Source: Gammaproteobacteria bacterium (lineage in GTDB: Bacteria > Pseudomonadota > Gammaproteobacteria > Chromatiales > Chromatiaceae). From it: a stretch of 50,447 bases of DNA. The stretch lies in assembly GCA_011389885.1 (NCBI GenBank), contig JAABTK010000008.1:25644-76090 (forward strand), written 5' to 3'. A model generated the notes under the pieces. The model did not search any database and had not been told where the DNA came from. It saw only the letters and a list, made by a program, of their open reading frames with translations. This document shows positions 26,066 through 35,066 of this stretch, piece after piece (position 1 is the stretch's first letter; each line of letters opens with the position of its first letter). Made by a program: the position numbers and the translations under genes.

Positions 26066-27247
26066 ATGAACGCAGTCAAACGCAGTCCCCAGGCCCTGCT
26101 GGTCTACCTCTTCGTCGCCATCGCTATCGGCCTGGCGGCGGCCATCTACTATGCCCCGGTTTGGTGGGTGTCGCTGACCGCGCCCAATTATCCCGCGGAG
26201 GCCTTTCCCGACGGGGTGCGCATTCATTTCCACATGAACGGGGTGTTCAACGGCTGCGAATTGGTCGAAAAGGCTGAGATCGCCGAGGACGAGGCCCTCA
26301 ATTGCGTCCACGAAATGGATACCATTAACCACTATGTGGGTATGTACCCCATCGCCGCCGGCGGGGTGGTCGAGCGCGCCTTTTCGCCCTTCCTGCTGGG
26401 CATGCTAGCGGTGATGCTCGTCGGGTTCGCGGTCCCCAAGCCGGGGGCGCGCATGGCGGTGATGGGCGCGGGCTTTGCCGGGCTTGTGGTTTGGATGGGG
26501 CTGTTCTTCTATGCCGAGGGCGGCCTGAAATACCAAAGCGAGGGCTATCTGGAGGCCATGGTCACCGCCCTGGATCAGGGCGCGGGCGAGGCCGAGACCG
26601 GCGAGCGGCGCTCCTCCGGTCAGGCGCTGATCGACCGCCTCAAGGCTGAAATGGCCGAGGCCACAGGGCAGCCCCAAGCTGCCGAAGACACCGCCGAGGC
26701 CGAAGAGCTGACAAAAAAGCAGCGCTATCTGGAGAACCTGCGGGTGACCTTTGAGAGGGATATGCAGCGTCAGGGCAAGGAGACCGAGTGGCGGGGCAGC
26801 GGCGCCCAGCTGTTGAGTTGGCACTATAAAAAGAGCCTGGGGCGTTATTTCAATAATCCCGAGGAGATCAAGCCCATGGTCTCCGCCATGACCGCCTTCG
26901 CCCACTTCGTATTTTGGGCGCTCATCGGCGCCATGTTGCTGTTGATTTGGGGTGCGCGCAAGAACGGCGGCCTGTTTTACTGGCTGCTGGTGCTGGTCCC
27001 CATGGCCCTGCCGCTGTTCTTTCTCATCGATTACGCCGGCTGGCTTTGGTGGTACGGCCACAACCTCAACGACATGGGCGCCTTCACCGTGAAGCCCTTT
27101 ATGCCCACGGTGTTCGGCGACGGCAAGGTGGCCCAGTTCGCCACCCACTCCTATCCCCACATCGGCTTTGGGCTGATGGCGGCGATGTCGGTGCTGCTGG
27201 CCTTGGCGGCCCTGTTTCGCCGCAAGGCGTGGAAGGCGCAAGTCTAG
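26066..27247 (+). CDS. nosB: Membrane protein NosB
   Basis: A 393-residue integral membrane protein with an N-terminal helix (about 10-32), a periplasmic section, two helices near 112-155, a long charged coiled-coil-like loop (about 165-270) and three or four C-terminal helices. It matches the position and type of NosB, a membrane protein found in clade II nos clusters and absent from clade I. Its function is unknown, possibly electron transfer from quinol with NosGH. The ATG at 26066 lacks a strong ribosome site. Confidence 0.75.
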   Translation: MNAVKRSPQALLVYLFVAIAIGLAAAIYYAPVWWVSLTAPNYPAEAFPDGVRIHFHMNGVFNGCELVEKAEIAEDEALNCVHEMDTINHYVGMYPIAAGGVVERAFSPFLLGMLAVMLVGFAVPKPGARMAVMGAGFAGLVVWMGLFFYAEGGLKYQSEGYLEAMVTALDQGAGEAETGERRSSGQALIDRLKAEMAEATGQPQAAEDTAEAEELTKKQRYLENLRVTFERDMQRQGKETEWRGSGAQLLSWHYKKSLGRYFNNPEEIKPMVSAMTAFAHFVFWALIGAMLLLIWGARKNGGLFYWLLVLVPMALPLFFLIDYAGWLWWYGHNLNDMGAFTVKPFMPTVFGDGKVAQFATHSYPHIGFGLMAAMSVLLALAALFRRKAWKAQV

Positions 27248-27248
27248 C

Positions 27249-27315
27249 GTGCGTTAGGCGCGCCGGTATGGACTGCGTGTGATGTATGATCTTCCCGCGC
27301 GCCGTAATGCGCCAC
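27249..27315. repeat. GTGCGTTAGGCGCGCC inverted repeat, copy 1
   Basis: Arms GTGCGTTAGGCGCGCC (27249-27264) and GCGCGCCGTAATGCGCCAC (27297-27315) lie just before nosD. Related copies are at 28746-28813 and 39338-39410. Confidence 0.75.
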
Positions 27316-27338
27316 GGCGCGGGCGAGGGAGGATCCGC

Positions 27339-28712
27339 ATGCGAGGACTTGGACGAAAAATGCGATTGAAACGAAGGCTTTTCCCGATCATTGCGATCAT
27401 TGCGCTGGCGGTGGGCGGGCTCTTGTGGGCCGAGGGCCGCGAGCCCGCCTATCCCTCGTTCCAGGCCTTGGTGGATGCGGCGGAAGAAGGGGTCGAGCTG
27501 ACGCCGGAACCGGGCGTTTACGCCGGCCCGGTGGTAATCGATCGGCCCCTCTCCATCGACGGCCGCGGCGCGGTGACCATCGACGCCGGCGGCGCGGGCA
27601 CGGTGATCCTTTTGGATACGGACGGGGCGGTGATTCAGGGGCTTACGCTGCGCAATTCAGGCCGCTCGCACAACGACATCGACTCGGGGGTGCAGGTGCG
27701 GGGCAATTTCAATGTAATTAAGGACAACGTGATCGAGGACTGTCTGTTCGGCGTGGATCTTCAGCAGTCGGAGAACAACATCGTGCGCGGCAACCGCATT
27801 TCTTCCAAGGACGTGGATCTCGGGCTGCGGGGAGACGCCATTCGCCTTTGGTACAGCTTTGAGAACAAGATCACCGACAACGTCATCCGCGACTCCCGCG
27901 ACACCGTGGTTTGGTATTCGCGGGACAATTTGATTGCGCGTAACGACGCCCGTCGCGGGCGCTATTCACTGCACTTCATGTACTCCCAATACAATCGGGT
28001 GGAGGGGAATTTCTACCAAGACAACTCGGTGGGCATCTTCCTGATGTACAGCGACGGGGTGGAGGTGATCGACAACCACATCGCCAAGGCCTCGGGGCCG
28101 ACGGGGGTGGGGATCGGCTTTAAGGAGACCTCGGACGTGACCATTCGCGGCAACGAGATTTTGTATAACGCGGTGGGGCTCTATCTGGACGTGTCGCCCT
28201 ATCAGCCCGACACCACCAATCGTTTCGAGGATAACCTGATCGCCTACAACGGCGTGGGCATCCGCTTTCTGAACGACTGGCAGGGCAATGACATCGTGCG
28301 CAATCGTTTTAAGGGCAATATCACCCAGGTCGCGGTGGAGGGCGGCAAGACCGCCAAGCGCAACCACTGGCGGGGTAACTACTGGGACGACTACGAGGGC
28401 TTCGACCGCGACCGCGACGGCATCGGCGACACCGCGCACCAGATTTACAACTATGCGGACCGCATCTGGATGGACGTGCCCGCGGCCCAGTTCTTCAAGG
28501 GTACGCCCATGCTGGAGACCCTGGATTTCCTGGAGCGCCTGGCCCCCTTCTCCGAGCCGGACCTGACCCTGAAGGACGAGGCGCCGATGAAGACCCTGGC
28601 GGCCCTGGAACAACGCCAGGCCAAGGCCGAGGCGGCGGAGGCCGAGAAGCCGGCGGAGGAAAAAGACGCTCCCAGCGCCTACGACCGGCTCCGTCAGTCG
28701 CTGGGGCGGTGA
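27339..28712 (+). CDS. nosD: NosD, copper-centre maturation beta-helix protein
   Basis: A 457-residue periplasmic protein with a membrane/signal segment (about 12-30) and a right-handed parallel beta-helix of repeated NxxxxN-type turns. NosD works with the NosFY transporter in assembling the NosZ copper site. The start is ATG 27339, with GAGGGAGGA 6 nt upstream. The C-terminus is a charged Lys/Glu/Ala tail (about 425-450). Confidence 0.93.
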   Translation: MRGLGRKMRLKRRLFPIIAIIALAVGGLLWAEGREPAYPSFQALVDAAEEGVELTPEPGVYAGPVVIDRPLSIDGRGAVTIDAGGAGTVILLDTDGAVIQGLTLRNSGRSHNDIDSGVQVRGNFNVIKDNVIEDCLFGVDLQQSENNIVRGNRISSKDVDLGLRGDAIRLWYSFENKITDNVIRDSRDTVVWYSRDNLIARNDARRGRYSLHFMYSQYNRVEGNFYQDNSVGIFLMYSDGVEVIDNHIAKASGPTGVGIGFKETSDVTIRGNEILYNAVGLYLDVSPYQPDTTNRFEDNLIAYNGVGIRFLNDWQGNDIVRNRFKGNITQVAVEGGKTAKRNHWRGNYWDDYEGFDRDRDGIGDTAHQIYNYADRIWMDVPAAQFFKGTPMLETLDFLERLAPFSEPDLTLKDEAPMKTLAALEQRQAKAEAAEAEKPAEEKDAPSAYDRLRQSLGR

Positions 28713-28745
28713 GTTTGGGTATGCTCCGCCAGAGCAAGGTAGTCA

Positions 28746-28813
28746 GCGTTAGGCGCGCCGGGTACGGGGTTGGGTTCATGAAGATCCTGGGTGCGCGCCG
28801 TAACGCACCATCC
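28746..28813. repeat. GTGCGTTAGGCGCGCC inverted repeat, copy 2
   Basis: Arms GCGTTAGGCGCGCC (28746-28759) and GTGCGCGCCGTAACGCACC (28791-28809) in the nosD-nosG gap. Confidence 0.8.
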
Positions 28814-28861
28814 GCGGCCGCGTGCCCTTTGTGTCCCCGTGGCAGTTAACCAAAGGCAGCA

Positions 28862-29704
28862 ATGAGCGAACAGACGAAACCGACCAAGAAGGCCCCCAGA
28901 CTTTCGCCCAAGCGGCGGGAGCAGAACCGACGCGAGTTCCTGCGCAGCGCAGGGCTGGCGGCGGGCATGGTGAGCGTCTCGCTGCTGGGTCTGGCGCCGC
29001 TGATCGGCGGCGCCAATGCCCGCCTGCGGCCGCCGGGGGCGTTGAAGGATCGGCTCAATGAGCAAGAATTCCTGGCCTCTTGCATTAAGTGCGGGCAGTG
29101 CGTGCAGGTCTGCCCGGTGAAGGCCATCGAGCTGGCCGAGCTGGATGAGGGCGTGGGCGTGGGCACGCCCTATATCGACGCCCGCAAGCAGGCCTGCGAC
29201 TTCTCCTGTGACGGCCTGCAATGCGTGCTGGCCTGCCCGACCGGGGCCCTGACCCATGACATCAACTACCCGGCCGAGTCGCGCATGGGCTTCGCCCGCC
29301 TGAGTCGCCCCGGCGCTTGCCTCGCGGTGCGAGGGCAGGGGTTTAAGGGTTTGGCCCGGGGACCGGATTATGCGGGCCTGCTGCGCTACGCGGAGGTGGA
29401 CCGCTGGAACCCCATCCCGGTGGCCGAACACCCCTATGACCTGGAGCTGTGCGACCTTTGCGTGCGCCAGTGTCCGATCGAAATTCGCATCGCCCAGTGC
29501 ATGGCGGGCGAGCCGCCCTCGGGCGATCCCAATCAATGCCCGCCGCGCTCGGCCATCGCGCTGGAGCCGCGGGGAGATGGACCGGGTAGGATTCCGGTGG
29601 TGAAGGACGGCTGCGTGGGCTGCGGCGTATGCGAAATGATCTGCCCGCCGGAGCCGGCCGCCATCGTCATCGATATCGAGCAAACGGCGGACTCGATCTC
29701 ATGA
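28862..29704 (+). CDS. nosG: NosG, NapG-type ferredoxin
   Basis: A 280-residue periplasmic iron-sulfur protein with a twin-arginine signal (RREFLRSAG, residues 23-31) and four 4Fe-4S motifs beginning CIKCGQCVQVCP (74-85) and ending CVGCGVCEMICP. With NosH it is thought to carry electrons from quinol toward NosZ in clade II systems lacking NosR. Its stop codon overlaps the nosH start (ATGA). Confidence 0.92.
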   Translation: MSEQTKPTKKAPRLSPKRREQNRREFLRSAGLAAGMVSVSLLGLAPLIGGANARLRPPGALKDRLNEQEFLASCIKCGQCVQVCPVKAIELAELDEGVGVGTPYIDARKQACDFSCDGLQCVLACPTGALTHDINYPAESRMGFARLSRPGACLAVRGQGFKGLARGPDYAGLLRYAEVDRWNPIPVAEHPYDLELCDLCVRQCPIEIRIAQCMAGEPPSGDPNQCPPRSAIALEPRGDGPGRIPVVKDGCVGCGVCEMICPPEPAAIVIDIEQTADSIS

Positions 29705-30678
29705 GCTATATCCTCACCTCTATTAAGCAACTGCTCGGCCTTAAGCCCGAGCGCCCGGACAAGGCGAAGCAGACCGAGGCGGTGCGGGTGGTGTTCGAGA
29801 GCAAGAAGAAAGAACACCTGGATCCCGACTACCTGCGCGAAATCGAGGCCGCCCATGCGCGAACCCGGCATCGCCACAAGTGGCGCAACCGGCGCTGGGC
29901 CACCCTGATCGTGGTGAATCTACTGTTCGTGGTCTCCTACTCCTTCGACGTGCAATTGGTTGAAGGCGCCATGACCGCGTCCCGGGTGGTGGGCTTTCAC
30001 TTCGCGGACCTCAACTCCGCGTTGCAAGTCATGCTGGCCTTCAAGCAGGTGGTGCTGAACCTGGTGATCGGCACGCTGACGGTGTTCGTGCTCTGGTGGC
30101 TGCTCGGCGGGCGCACCTTCTGTTCCTGGGTCTGCCCCTATCACCTAATCGCCGAGGCCGCCGAGGCCATCCACCTGCGCTTGGCCAAACGCGGCTGGGT
30201 CCGCGACTATTCCTTTCATCGCGGGGTGCGGGCGCTATTCTATTTGGTGTTTGCGCTGCTCGCGCTGGCCACCGGCTACACCGTCTACGAGACCATCTCG
30301 CCCACCGGCATCGTCAGCCGGGCGCTGATCTATGGCCCGGGCGTGGCGATGGGCTGGGTGTTGGCGCTGCTGTTGTTCGAGGTCTTCGTCTCGCGTCGCG
30401 CCTGGTGCCGCTACGTCTGCCCCATCGGCATCACCTACGGCATCGTGGGCCTCATCAGCCCGCTACGGGTGACCTATAACGTGGAAAGCTGCCACCACGA
30501 GGGCAATTGCCGTAATGTGTGTCTGGTGCCCCATGTGCTCGACGTAACCATCCGCGGTCGCGCCCGGGAGCTGGATACCGAGATCGGCGCCGACTGCACC
30601 CGCTGCGGGCTCTGTGTGGACATTTGTCCCACCGACTCGCTGACCTATAAATACAAAGGCCTGGACAAGATGCTGTGA
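29701..30678 (+). CDS. nosH: NosH, NapH-type membrane quinol oxidase ferredoxin
   Basis: A 325-residue protein with four or five membrane helices, two cytoplasmic CxxxCP motifs (CSWVCPYH and CRYVCPIGI) and C-terminal 4Fe-4S clusters (CTRCGLCVDICP). NapH-type proteins oxidise quinol and pass electrons to NapG-type partners. It overlaps both nosG and nosF. Confidence 0.92.
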   Translation: MSYILTSIKQLLGLKPERPDKAKQTEAVRVVFESKKKEHLDPDYLREIEAAHARTRHRHKWRNRRWATLIVVNLLFVVSYSFDVQLVEGAMTASRVVGFHFADLNSALQVMLAFKQVVLNLVIGTLTVFVLWWLLGGRTFCSWVCPYHLIAEAAEAIHLRLAKRGWVRDYSFHRGVRALFYLVFALLALATGYTVYETISPTGIVSRALIYGPGVAMGWVLALLLFEVFVSRRAWCRYVCPIGITYGIVGLISPLRVTYNVESCHHEGNCRNVCLVPHVLDVTIRGRARELDTEIGADCTRCGLCVDICPTDSLTYKYKGLDKML

Positions 30679-31559
30679 TCCGCTTTGAGCATATCGTCAA
30701 ACGCTTTCGTCGCCAGCCGGTGCTCCAGGGCATCGACCTGGAAGTGAACCGCGGCCAGCGGGTGGCCCTGGTGGGCTCCAACGGCGCCGGCAAGACCACC
30801 CTGATCCGCTGCCTGCTGGGCGAATATCGCTGCGAGGGCCGGGTCACGGTCGATGGCTTGGATCCGCGCGCCCACCGCCAGGAGGTGCTGTCCAAGGTGG
30901 GCTTCGTGCCCCAGTTGCCGCCGCCGCTGAAGATGCCCGTGGGCCAGTTGGTGCGGTTCGCCGCCGCGGTGTGCGACAGCGATCCGCGGGAGATGGCGAA
31001 GGTGGCCACTCGCCTGGGGCTGGACCTGGAGGCCTTTCGTCACCAACCCTTCGTCAAGCTCTCCGGCGGCCAAAAGCAAAAGCTGTTGATCAGCATCGCC
31101 CTGGGCCGCGCCACCGAGCTGTTGGTGATGGACGAACCCGCCGCCAACCTGGACCCCGAGGCGCGGCATGTGTTCTTCAAGCTGCTGGCCGAAAAGCGCG
31201 AGACCGCCGCCATGCTGATCTCCAGCCACCGCCTGGACGAGGTGGCGAGCCTGGTGAACCGGGTGGTGGAGCTGGATCAGGGGCGGGTGGTGCTGGACGA
31301 TCAGGTGGCGGACCTGGTGGACCTCTCCAGCCGCCTCGACTGCTCGGTGGGTCTGCTACAAGCCAATCCCGCCTTCGCCAAGGCCATCGCCGAGTGGGAC
31401 TTCACAAGCCAGGACGCCGGCCGCACCTGGGCCGGTCAGGTGGCCGGACCGGACCGGCTGCGCTTCCTCGGGGTGCTCTCCCGCTACGCGGCCCTGATCG
31501 CGCATATCCGCATGGACGAGGCGGCGGCCGAGACCTGGGCGGAGGTGTCCAATGGCTAA
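30675..31559 (+). CDS. nosF: NosF, ABC transporter ATP-binding protein
   Basis: A 294-residue ATPase with Walker A GSNGAGKTT (34-42), signature LSGGQ (129-133) and Walker B DEPAANLD (153-160). It pairs with the permease NosY in NosZ copper-site assembly. The start is a GTG at 30675 that overlaps the nosH stop codon. Confidence 0.93.
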   Translation: MIRFEHIVKRFRRQPVLQGIDLEVNRGQRVALVGSNGAGKTTLIRCLLGEYRCEGRVTVDGLDPRAHRQEVLSKVGFVPQLPPPLKMPVGQLVRFAAAVCDSDPREMAKVATRLGLDLEAFRHQPFVKLSGGQKQKLLISIALGRATELLVMDEPAANLDPEARHVFFKLLAEKRETAAMLISSHRLDEVASLVNRVVELDQGRVVLDDQVADLVDLSSRLDCSVGLLQANPAFAKAIAEWDFTSQDAGRTWAGQVAGPDRLRFLGVLSRYAALIAHIRMDEAAAETWAEVSNG

Positions 31560-31569
31560 GCACCGGAGT

Positions 31570-31726
31570 GTCAAACGCGAGTTTGACCCGCCCAAGGTTG
31601 AAAATAGATCCCCCTCGGAGGCGCGCCATGGTTAATCGATTCAGAAGCGTCAAATGCAGTTTGACAGACTATCAGAGAAGGCGGCGCACCATGCCTCGGC
31701 TCGGCGGTGTCAAACTCGCGTTTAAC
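31570..31726 (+). repeat. Three GTCAAAC-GTTTGAC palindromes between nosF and nosL
   Basis: GTCAAAC-GCGA-GTTTGAC at 31570-31587, GTCAAAT-GCA-GTTTGAC at 31649-31665 and a weaker GTCAAAC-TCGC-GTTTAAC at 31709-31726. The third lies in the likely nosL signal region. They could be operator sites or a small repeat array. Confidence 0.7.
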
Positions 31727-32230
31727 ACGCCTGGCGTTGGAAGCCCCTTTCCTTCCGGGACGGCCTGGCTGCTGCCGATTCTCCTCGCGGCCTGGGTCCT
31801 CGTGCTGCCCGGTTGCGGCGGCGACCCCGGCGCCGGTCCGCTGGAGGTGCGCTGGGACCGCTACACCTGCGAACGCTGCCGCATGGTGCTGTCGGACCGC
31901 AAGCACTCGGCCCAGATCCGCCGCCCCACCGAGACCGGCCGATCCAAGACGGTCTTCTTCGACGACATCGGCTGCGCCCTGATCTGGCTCGACGATCAGC
32001 CCTTCGCCCAGGATCCGGCGGTGGAGATTTGGGTCAATCACTGGCGGACCGGCGACTGGATCGACGCCCGCACCGCCACCTATCTGAAGGGGCAGGTGAC
32101 GCCCATGGAATACGGCCTCGGGGCCCAAGATGAAGCCGACCCCGAGGGCCTGAGCCTGGCCGAGGCCAAGGCCCATGTCCTGGAGGTGGAGCGGCGGTTC
32201 AACAGCCATTCGGCGCACCAAGAAATGTAG
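31691..32230 (+). CDS. nosL: NosL, copper chaperone lipoprotein
   Basis: A 179-residue lipoprotein: hydrophobic segment about 25-40 ending in a lipobox LPGC (Cys42), then C60-x2-C63-x-M65 (CERCRM), the copper-binding motif of NosL. NosL delivers Cu(I) for the NosZ CuZ site. ATG 31691 has AAGGCGG upstream; ATG 31628, with GGAGG, is also possible. The residues before the lipobox come from repeat sequence, so the true start is unsure. Confidence 0.88.
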   Translation: MPRLGGVKLAFNTPGVGSPFPSGTAWLLPILLAAWVLVLPGCGGDPGAGPLEVRWDRYTCERCRMVLSDRKHSAQIRRPTETGRSKTVFFDDIGCALIWLDDQPFAQDPAVEIWVNHWRTGDWIDARTATYLKGQVTPMEYGLGAQDEADPEGLSLAEAKAHVLEVERRFNSHSAHQEM

Positions 32231-32395
32231 GGCGCGCTGGCCCCGCCCTCACTTGAAAGATTGCCTGGGGATCGCCTTGACCTTCGCTGAATGCACGGAA
32301 TCGGGAAGCGAAACGGGGCGTAACGCACCCGGGGCCGAAAAAACAACGTCTTGATACGCACAGCCCAAGGGCTGTACTCCAACGGGAACGCAAAG

Positions 32396-33223
32396 ATGAA
32401 ACACCTATGGCTCACCGCCTACACCGACATTATCGAGTCCCTGCGGGCCAAGTGGTTCTTCGTTTACAGCCTAGTGTTCGGCGGCCTGGTGGTGCTGTTG
32501 TTCGCCTTTGGCGTCACCGAATCGCGGATCATGGGCTTTACCGGCCTTTCGCGGCTGATGGTGACCTATATCCAGCTCGCCATGGCGATCCTGCCGGTGT
32601 TTGTGCTGATCACCACGGTGCGCTCGGTGGCCGGCGATCGGGAGGCCGGCGTGTTCGAGTACCTGCTCTCGCTGCCGGTGGGCCTGGGGGCCTGGTATTG
32701 GGGCAAGCTGCTGGGGCGCTTTCTGGTGGTGTTTCTGCCGGTGTTCCTGGCCTTGGCGGCGGCGGTGGGCTGGGGCGCGGCCAAGGGGGCGGAGGTGCCC
32801 TGGAGCCTGTTTCTCTATTACACCGGGCTTTTGATGGCGCTGGCCTGGTGCTTCCTGGGTATCGGCATGCTGCTCTCCAGCCTCACCCGCTCTGCCGACG
32901 TGGCCCAGGGCGCCGCCTTTGTGATTTGGCTCGCGGCGCTGCTGTTTCTGGATCTGATCCTGCTCGGGGTGATGGTGCAGCAGCAACTGCCGTCCGAGAC
33001 CGCGGTGGCCATCGCCCTGGCCAACCCCATGCAGGTGTTCCGCACCGCCACCATGATGCTGTTCGACCCGCAACTGGTGCTGCTCGGCCCTACGGCCTAT
33101 GTGATACTGGACCACTTCGGGCAGGCGGGCTATATGGCCTTTGCCATGCTTTACCCGACCCTGCTCGGCGCCCTGTTTGCCGGCGGCGGTTATCTCTGGT
33201 TCAAGCGGGGCGACCTGCCTTGA
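32396..33223 (+). CDS. nosY: NosY, ABC permease
   Basis: A 275-residue integral membrane protein with six or so helices and the AGDREAGVFEYLLSLPV segment typical of ABC-2 permeases of the NosY type. It works with NosF and NosD on the copper site of NosZ. It follows nosL after 165 bp that contain repeat sequence (a GGGGCGTAACGCACCC half-repeat and a CAGCCCAAGGGCTG palindrome). Confidence 0.92.
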   Translation: MKHLWLTAYTDIIESLRAKWFFVYSLVFGGLVVLLFAFGVTESRIMGFTGLSRLMVTYIQLAMAILPVFVLITTVRSVAGDREAGVFEYLLSLPVGLGAWYWGKLLGRFLVVFLPVFLALAAAVGWGAAKGAEVPWSLFLYYTGLLMALAWCFLGIGMLLSSLTRSADVAQGAAFVIWLAALLFLDLILLGVMVQQQLPSETAVAIALANPMQVFRTATMMLFDPQLVLLGPTAYVILDHFGQAGYMAFAMLYPTLLGALFAGGGYLWFKRGDLP

Positions 33224-33260
33224 AACCGGGGGACGATTAGGCGACCGAGGAGGCGAAGAG

Positions 33261-33785
33261 ATGATCGGTTCACAAGATCCGCCGGCCAGTCCGCAGGTGT
33301 TGAAGCCGCATGCGCCCTGGGTGTTGCCGCGCTGGGTGTGGTTGGCGGCGGGGGTCTTGCTGGCGGGAAATGCGGCGATTGCGATCTACAAGGCCTGGCC
33401 GATATTGTTTCCCGAAGTGGCCCAAGCGGCCGCGCTCGATCCGGACTGCGATCTGCGTAGCGGGCCTTGCGTGTCGGAAATGAGTGATGGGCGGGGCCTG
33501 GAATTCGCTATTACACCGCGGAGCATTCCGCTCTTGCAGCCGTTGGCGTTGCGGGTGACACTACAAGGCATCGAGGCGCAAAAGGTGGAGGTGGATTTTG
33601 CGGGCGTAAGCATGAATATGGGCTACAATCGCGTACGCCTCACCGCCCTGGGCGACGGGGTTTTCGCCGGAGAGGCCCGTTTGCCGGTCTGTGTGCGCGG
33701 GCGGATGGCCTGGGAGGCGCGGGTGCTGGCGGCTACCGATGACGGCTTGCTGTCCGCGCCGTATCGCTTTGAAACCCGTCGTTGA
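33261..33785 (+). CDS. FixH/YtkA-like membrane protein
   Basis: A 174-residue protein with one N-terminal membrane helix (about 23-46) and a periplasmic beta-rich domain having MNMGYNR and a G-x-A/G-x2-LPVC motif, which recalls FixH/YtkA-like domains. Such domains occur near copper enzymes. Good ribosome site GAGGAGG before ATG 33261. Its place 37 bp after nosY suggests a nos accessory role, but the function is not known to me. Confidence 0.6.
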   Translation: MIGSQDPPASPQVLKPHAPWVLPRWVWLAAGVLLAGNAAIAIYKAWPILFPEVAQAAALDPDCDLRSGPCVSEMSDGRGLEFAITPRSIPLLQPLALRVTLQGIEAQKVEVDFAGVSMNMGYNRVRLTALGDGVFAGEARLPVCVRGRMAWEARVLAATDDGLLSAPYRFETRR

Positions 33786-33893
33786 GCGTGGATCCGTGTG
33801 AGGTTATTTCCGGGAATTCTTATATCATTTCAAGACGGGCCGACCACACAGAACCGGCATTCATCGAACCGCATGCAATAAGGGGGGAGGCGG

Positions 33894-34496
33894 ATGGGGG
33901 ATCATGTTGACTATCAAACATTCTGCGGGAGACTCGACGATTTAGTCAGCCGCCGGGTTACGGCATCCATGAAGCTCGTGACGGACGACCAGCATTCGCT
34001 TTGGATCGGGTTGGAGCAAGGGGTGATCATTGCGCTGCGCTATGGACCCTGGACCGGTGAGAGTGCGGTGAGAAAACTGGAGACTATGCCGGGCGGCAAC
34101 CTAATCATAGATCCCAAGCTCAAGCTGCCGCAGATGCTCAATTTACCGCCCACCAGTCACTTGATGGCGCGTCTTTACGCCGCGGTCGCGAAAGCGGCGG
34201 CGCCTGATCGGAAAGGGTCAATCGAGCCGGCGGTTGCACAAGCCTCGAAGGAAGCGCCCTTCGAGTTTCAGCAGGCCGAGTTCATTGCCGAGATGCAGCG
34301 TTATTTAACCGGGGTTCTAGGGCCGATTGCCGCGATGATGGTGGATCGTACGGTTGAGGCCGTTGGCGGCATCGGCAGCGAGCGCCAGCTCCAGGCGTTT
34401 GTCGAGCAAATGCGCAACGAGGCCGATGGTTTCGTGTCGTTGGAGCAGTTCGATCAGAAGATGGAAACCCTGCGGGATCGGTTTAGAGAAACCTAG
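33894..34496 (+). CDS. Unassigned cytoplasmic protein
   Basis: A 200-residue soluble protein with no signal peptide. The first 90 residues (GVIIALRYG, PGGNLIIDPKL) look like a small regulatory DUF4388-type domain, and the C-terminal half is helical. GGGGGGAGG precedes the ATG. The stop codon TAG lies inside the left inverted end of the MITE-like element that begins at 34492, so the present C-terminus may have been set by the insertion. Confidence 0.6.
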   Translation: MGDHVDYQTFCGRLDDLVSRRVTASMKLVTDDQHSLWIGLEQGVIIALRYGPWTGESAVRKLETMPGGNLIIDPKLKLPQMLNLPPTSHLMARLYAAVAKAAAPDRKGSIEPAVAQASKEAPFEFQQAEFIAEMQRYLTGVLGPIAAMMVDRTVEAVGGIGSERQLQAFVEQMRNEADGFVSLEQFDQKMETLRDRFRET

Positions 34497-34874
34497 TGCG
34501 CCTGCGCACAAATAACGGAAACAACGCCATTCAGGAACGCAGGGCGCGCCGGAGTACCGCAGGGCGCGCGGAGGCGGTTTTGCTTGCTTGTTGTCGCGCT
34601 CCACAGCGAGAGGATGCCGGTCCGGCGCTTAAGCCTCGCCTAACCGCCTGGAGTACAGCCCGCGGGCTGTGCGGGTTTCCGGTTACGCGCCCGGGCCAAG
34701 GCGTGTACGCAAAGAGCCCGCAGCCATACAGGGGGCGGGCAAGCGAAGTGCATTCGCCGCCGAAGCGGCGGATGTCGGTTGCGGTGCTTATCCTTTCAAT
34801 CAAACGTCTCTCCGCGTGCTCTGCGTTCCGAGAGCGCCTGGGTTGTTTCCGATACTTGGGCGCGGCTGTGCTGG
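34492..34874. mobile_element. MITE-like element, complete copy (about 383 bp)
   Basis: Left end 34492-34526 (CCTAGTGCGCCTGCGCACAA...) and right end about 34840-34874 are inverted relatives sharing a core GGAAACAAC. The interior has CGCAGGGCGCGC strings and the palindrome GGAGTACAGCCCGCGGGC. The left half is the reverse complement of the element at 36746-36991. No transposase is encoded. A partial third end sits just outside, 34873-34935. Confidence 0.6.
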
Positions 34875-35066
34875 TGCGCCTGTGCGTAAATAACGGTTCT
34901 TAGGAACACAGAGGAGCGCAGAGGGGTTTTGGATTAAAACGAGCGCCAAGCTTTTTCAGCCCGCCCGGCCGCTGAGTGCGGCGCGAAGGCCGCCTGCGGT
35001 TTGGCTGGGTTTTCCCAACAACCGCAGTTGACTCCTTGCCGGCCCTGACCCCGATACCGACCCCGA
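34875..35066. repeat. Remainder of gap before the heme-sensor gene
   Basis: Partial repeat end (to 34935) plus about 130 bp of unassigned sequence containing nothing recognisable. Confidence 0.4.

Noticed and set aside
34496-34903. Open frame of 135 residues in the gap after the 200-residue protein
   Set aside because: It is built from the inverted-repeat element and CGCAGGG strings; the same frame is not kept in the other copies.
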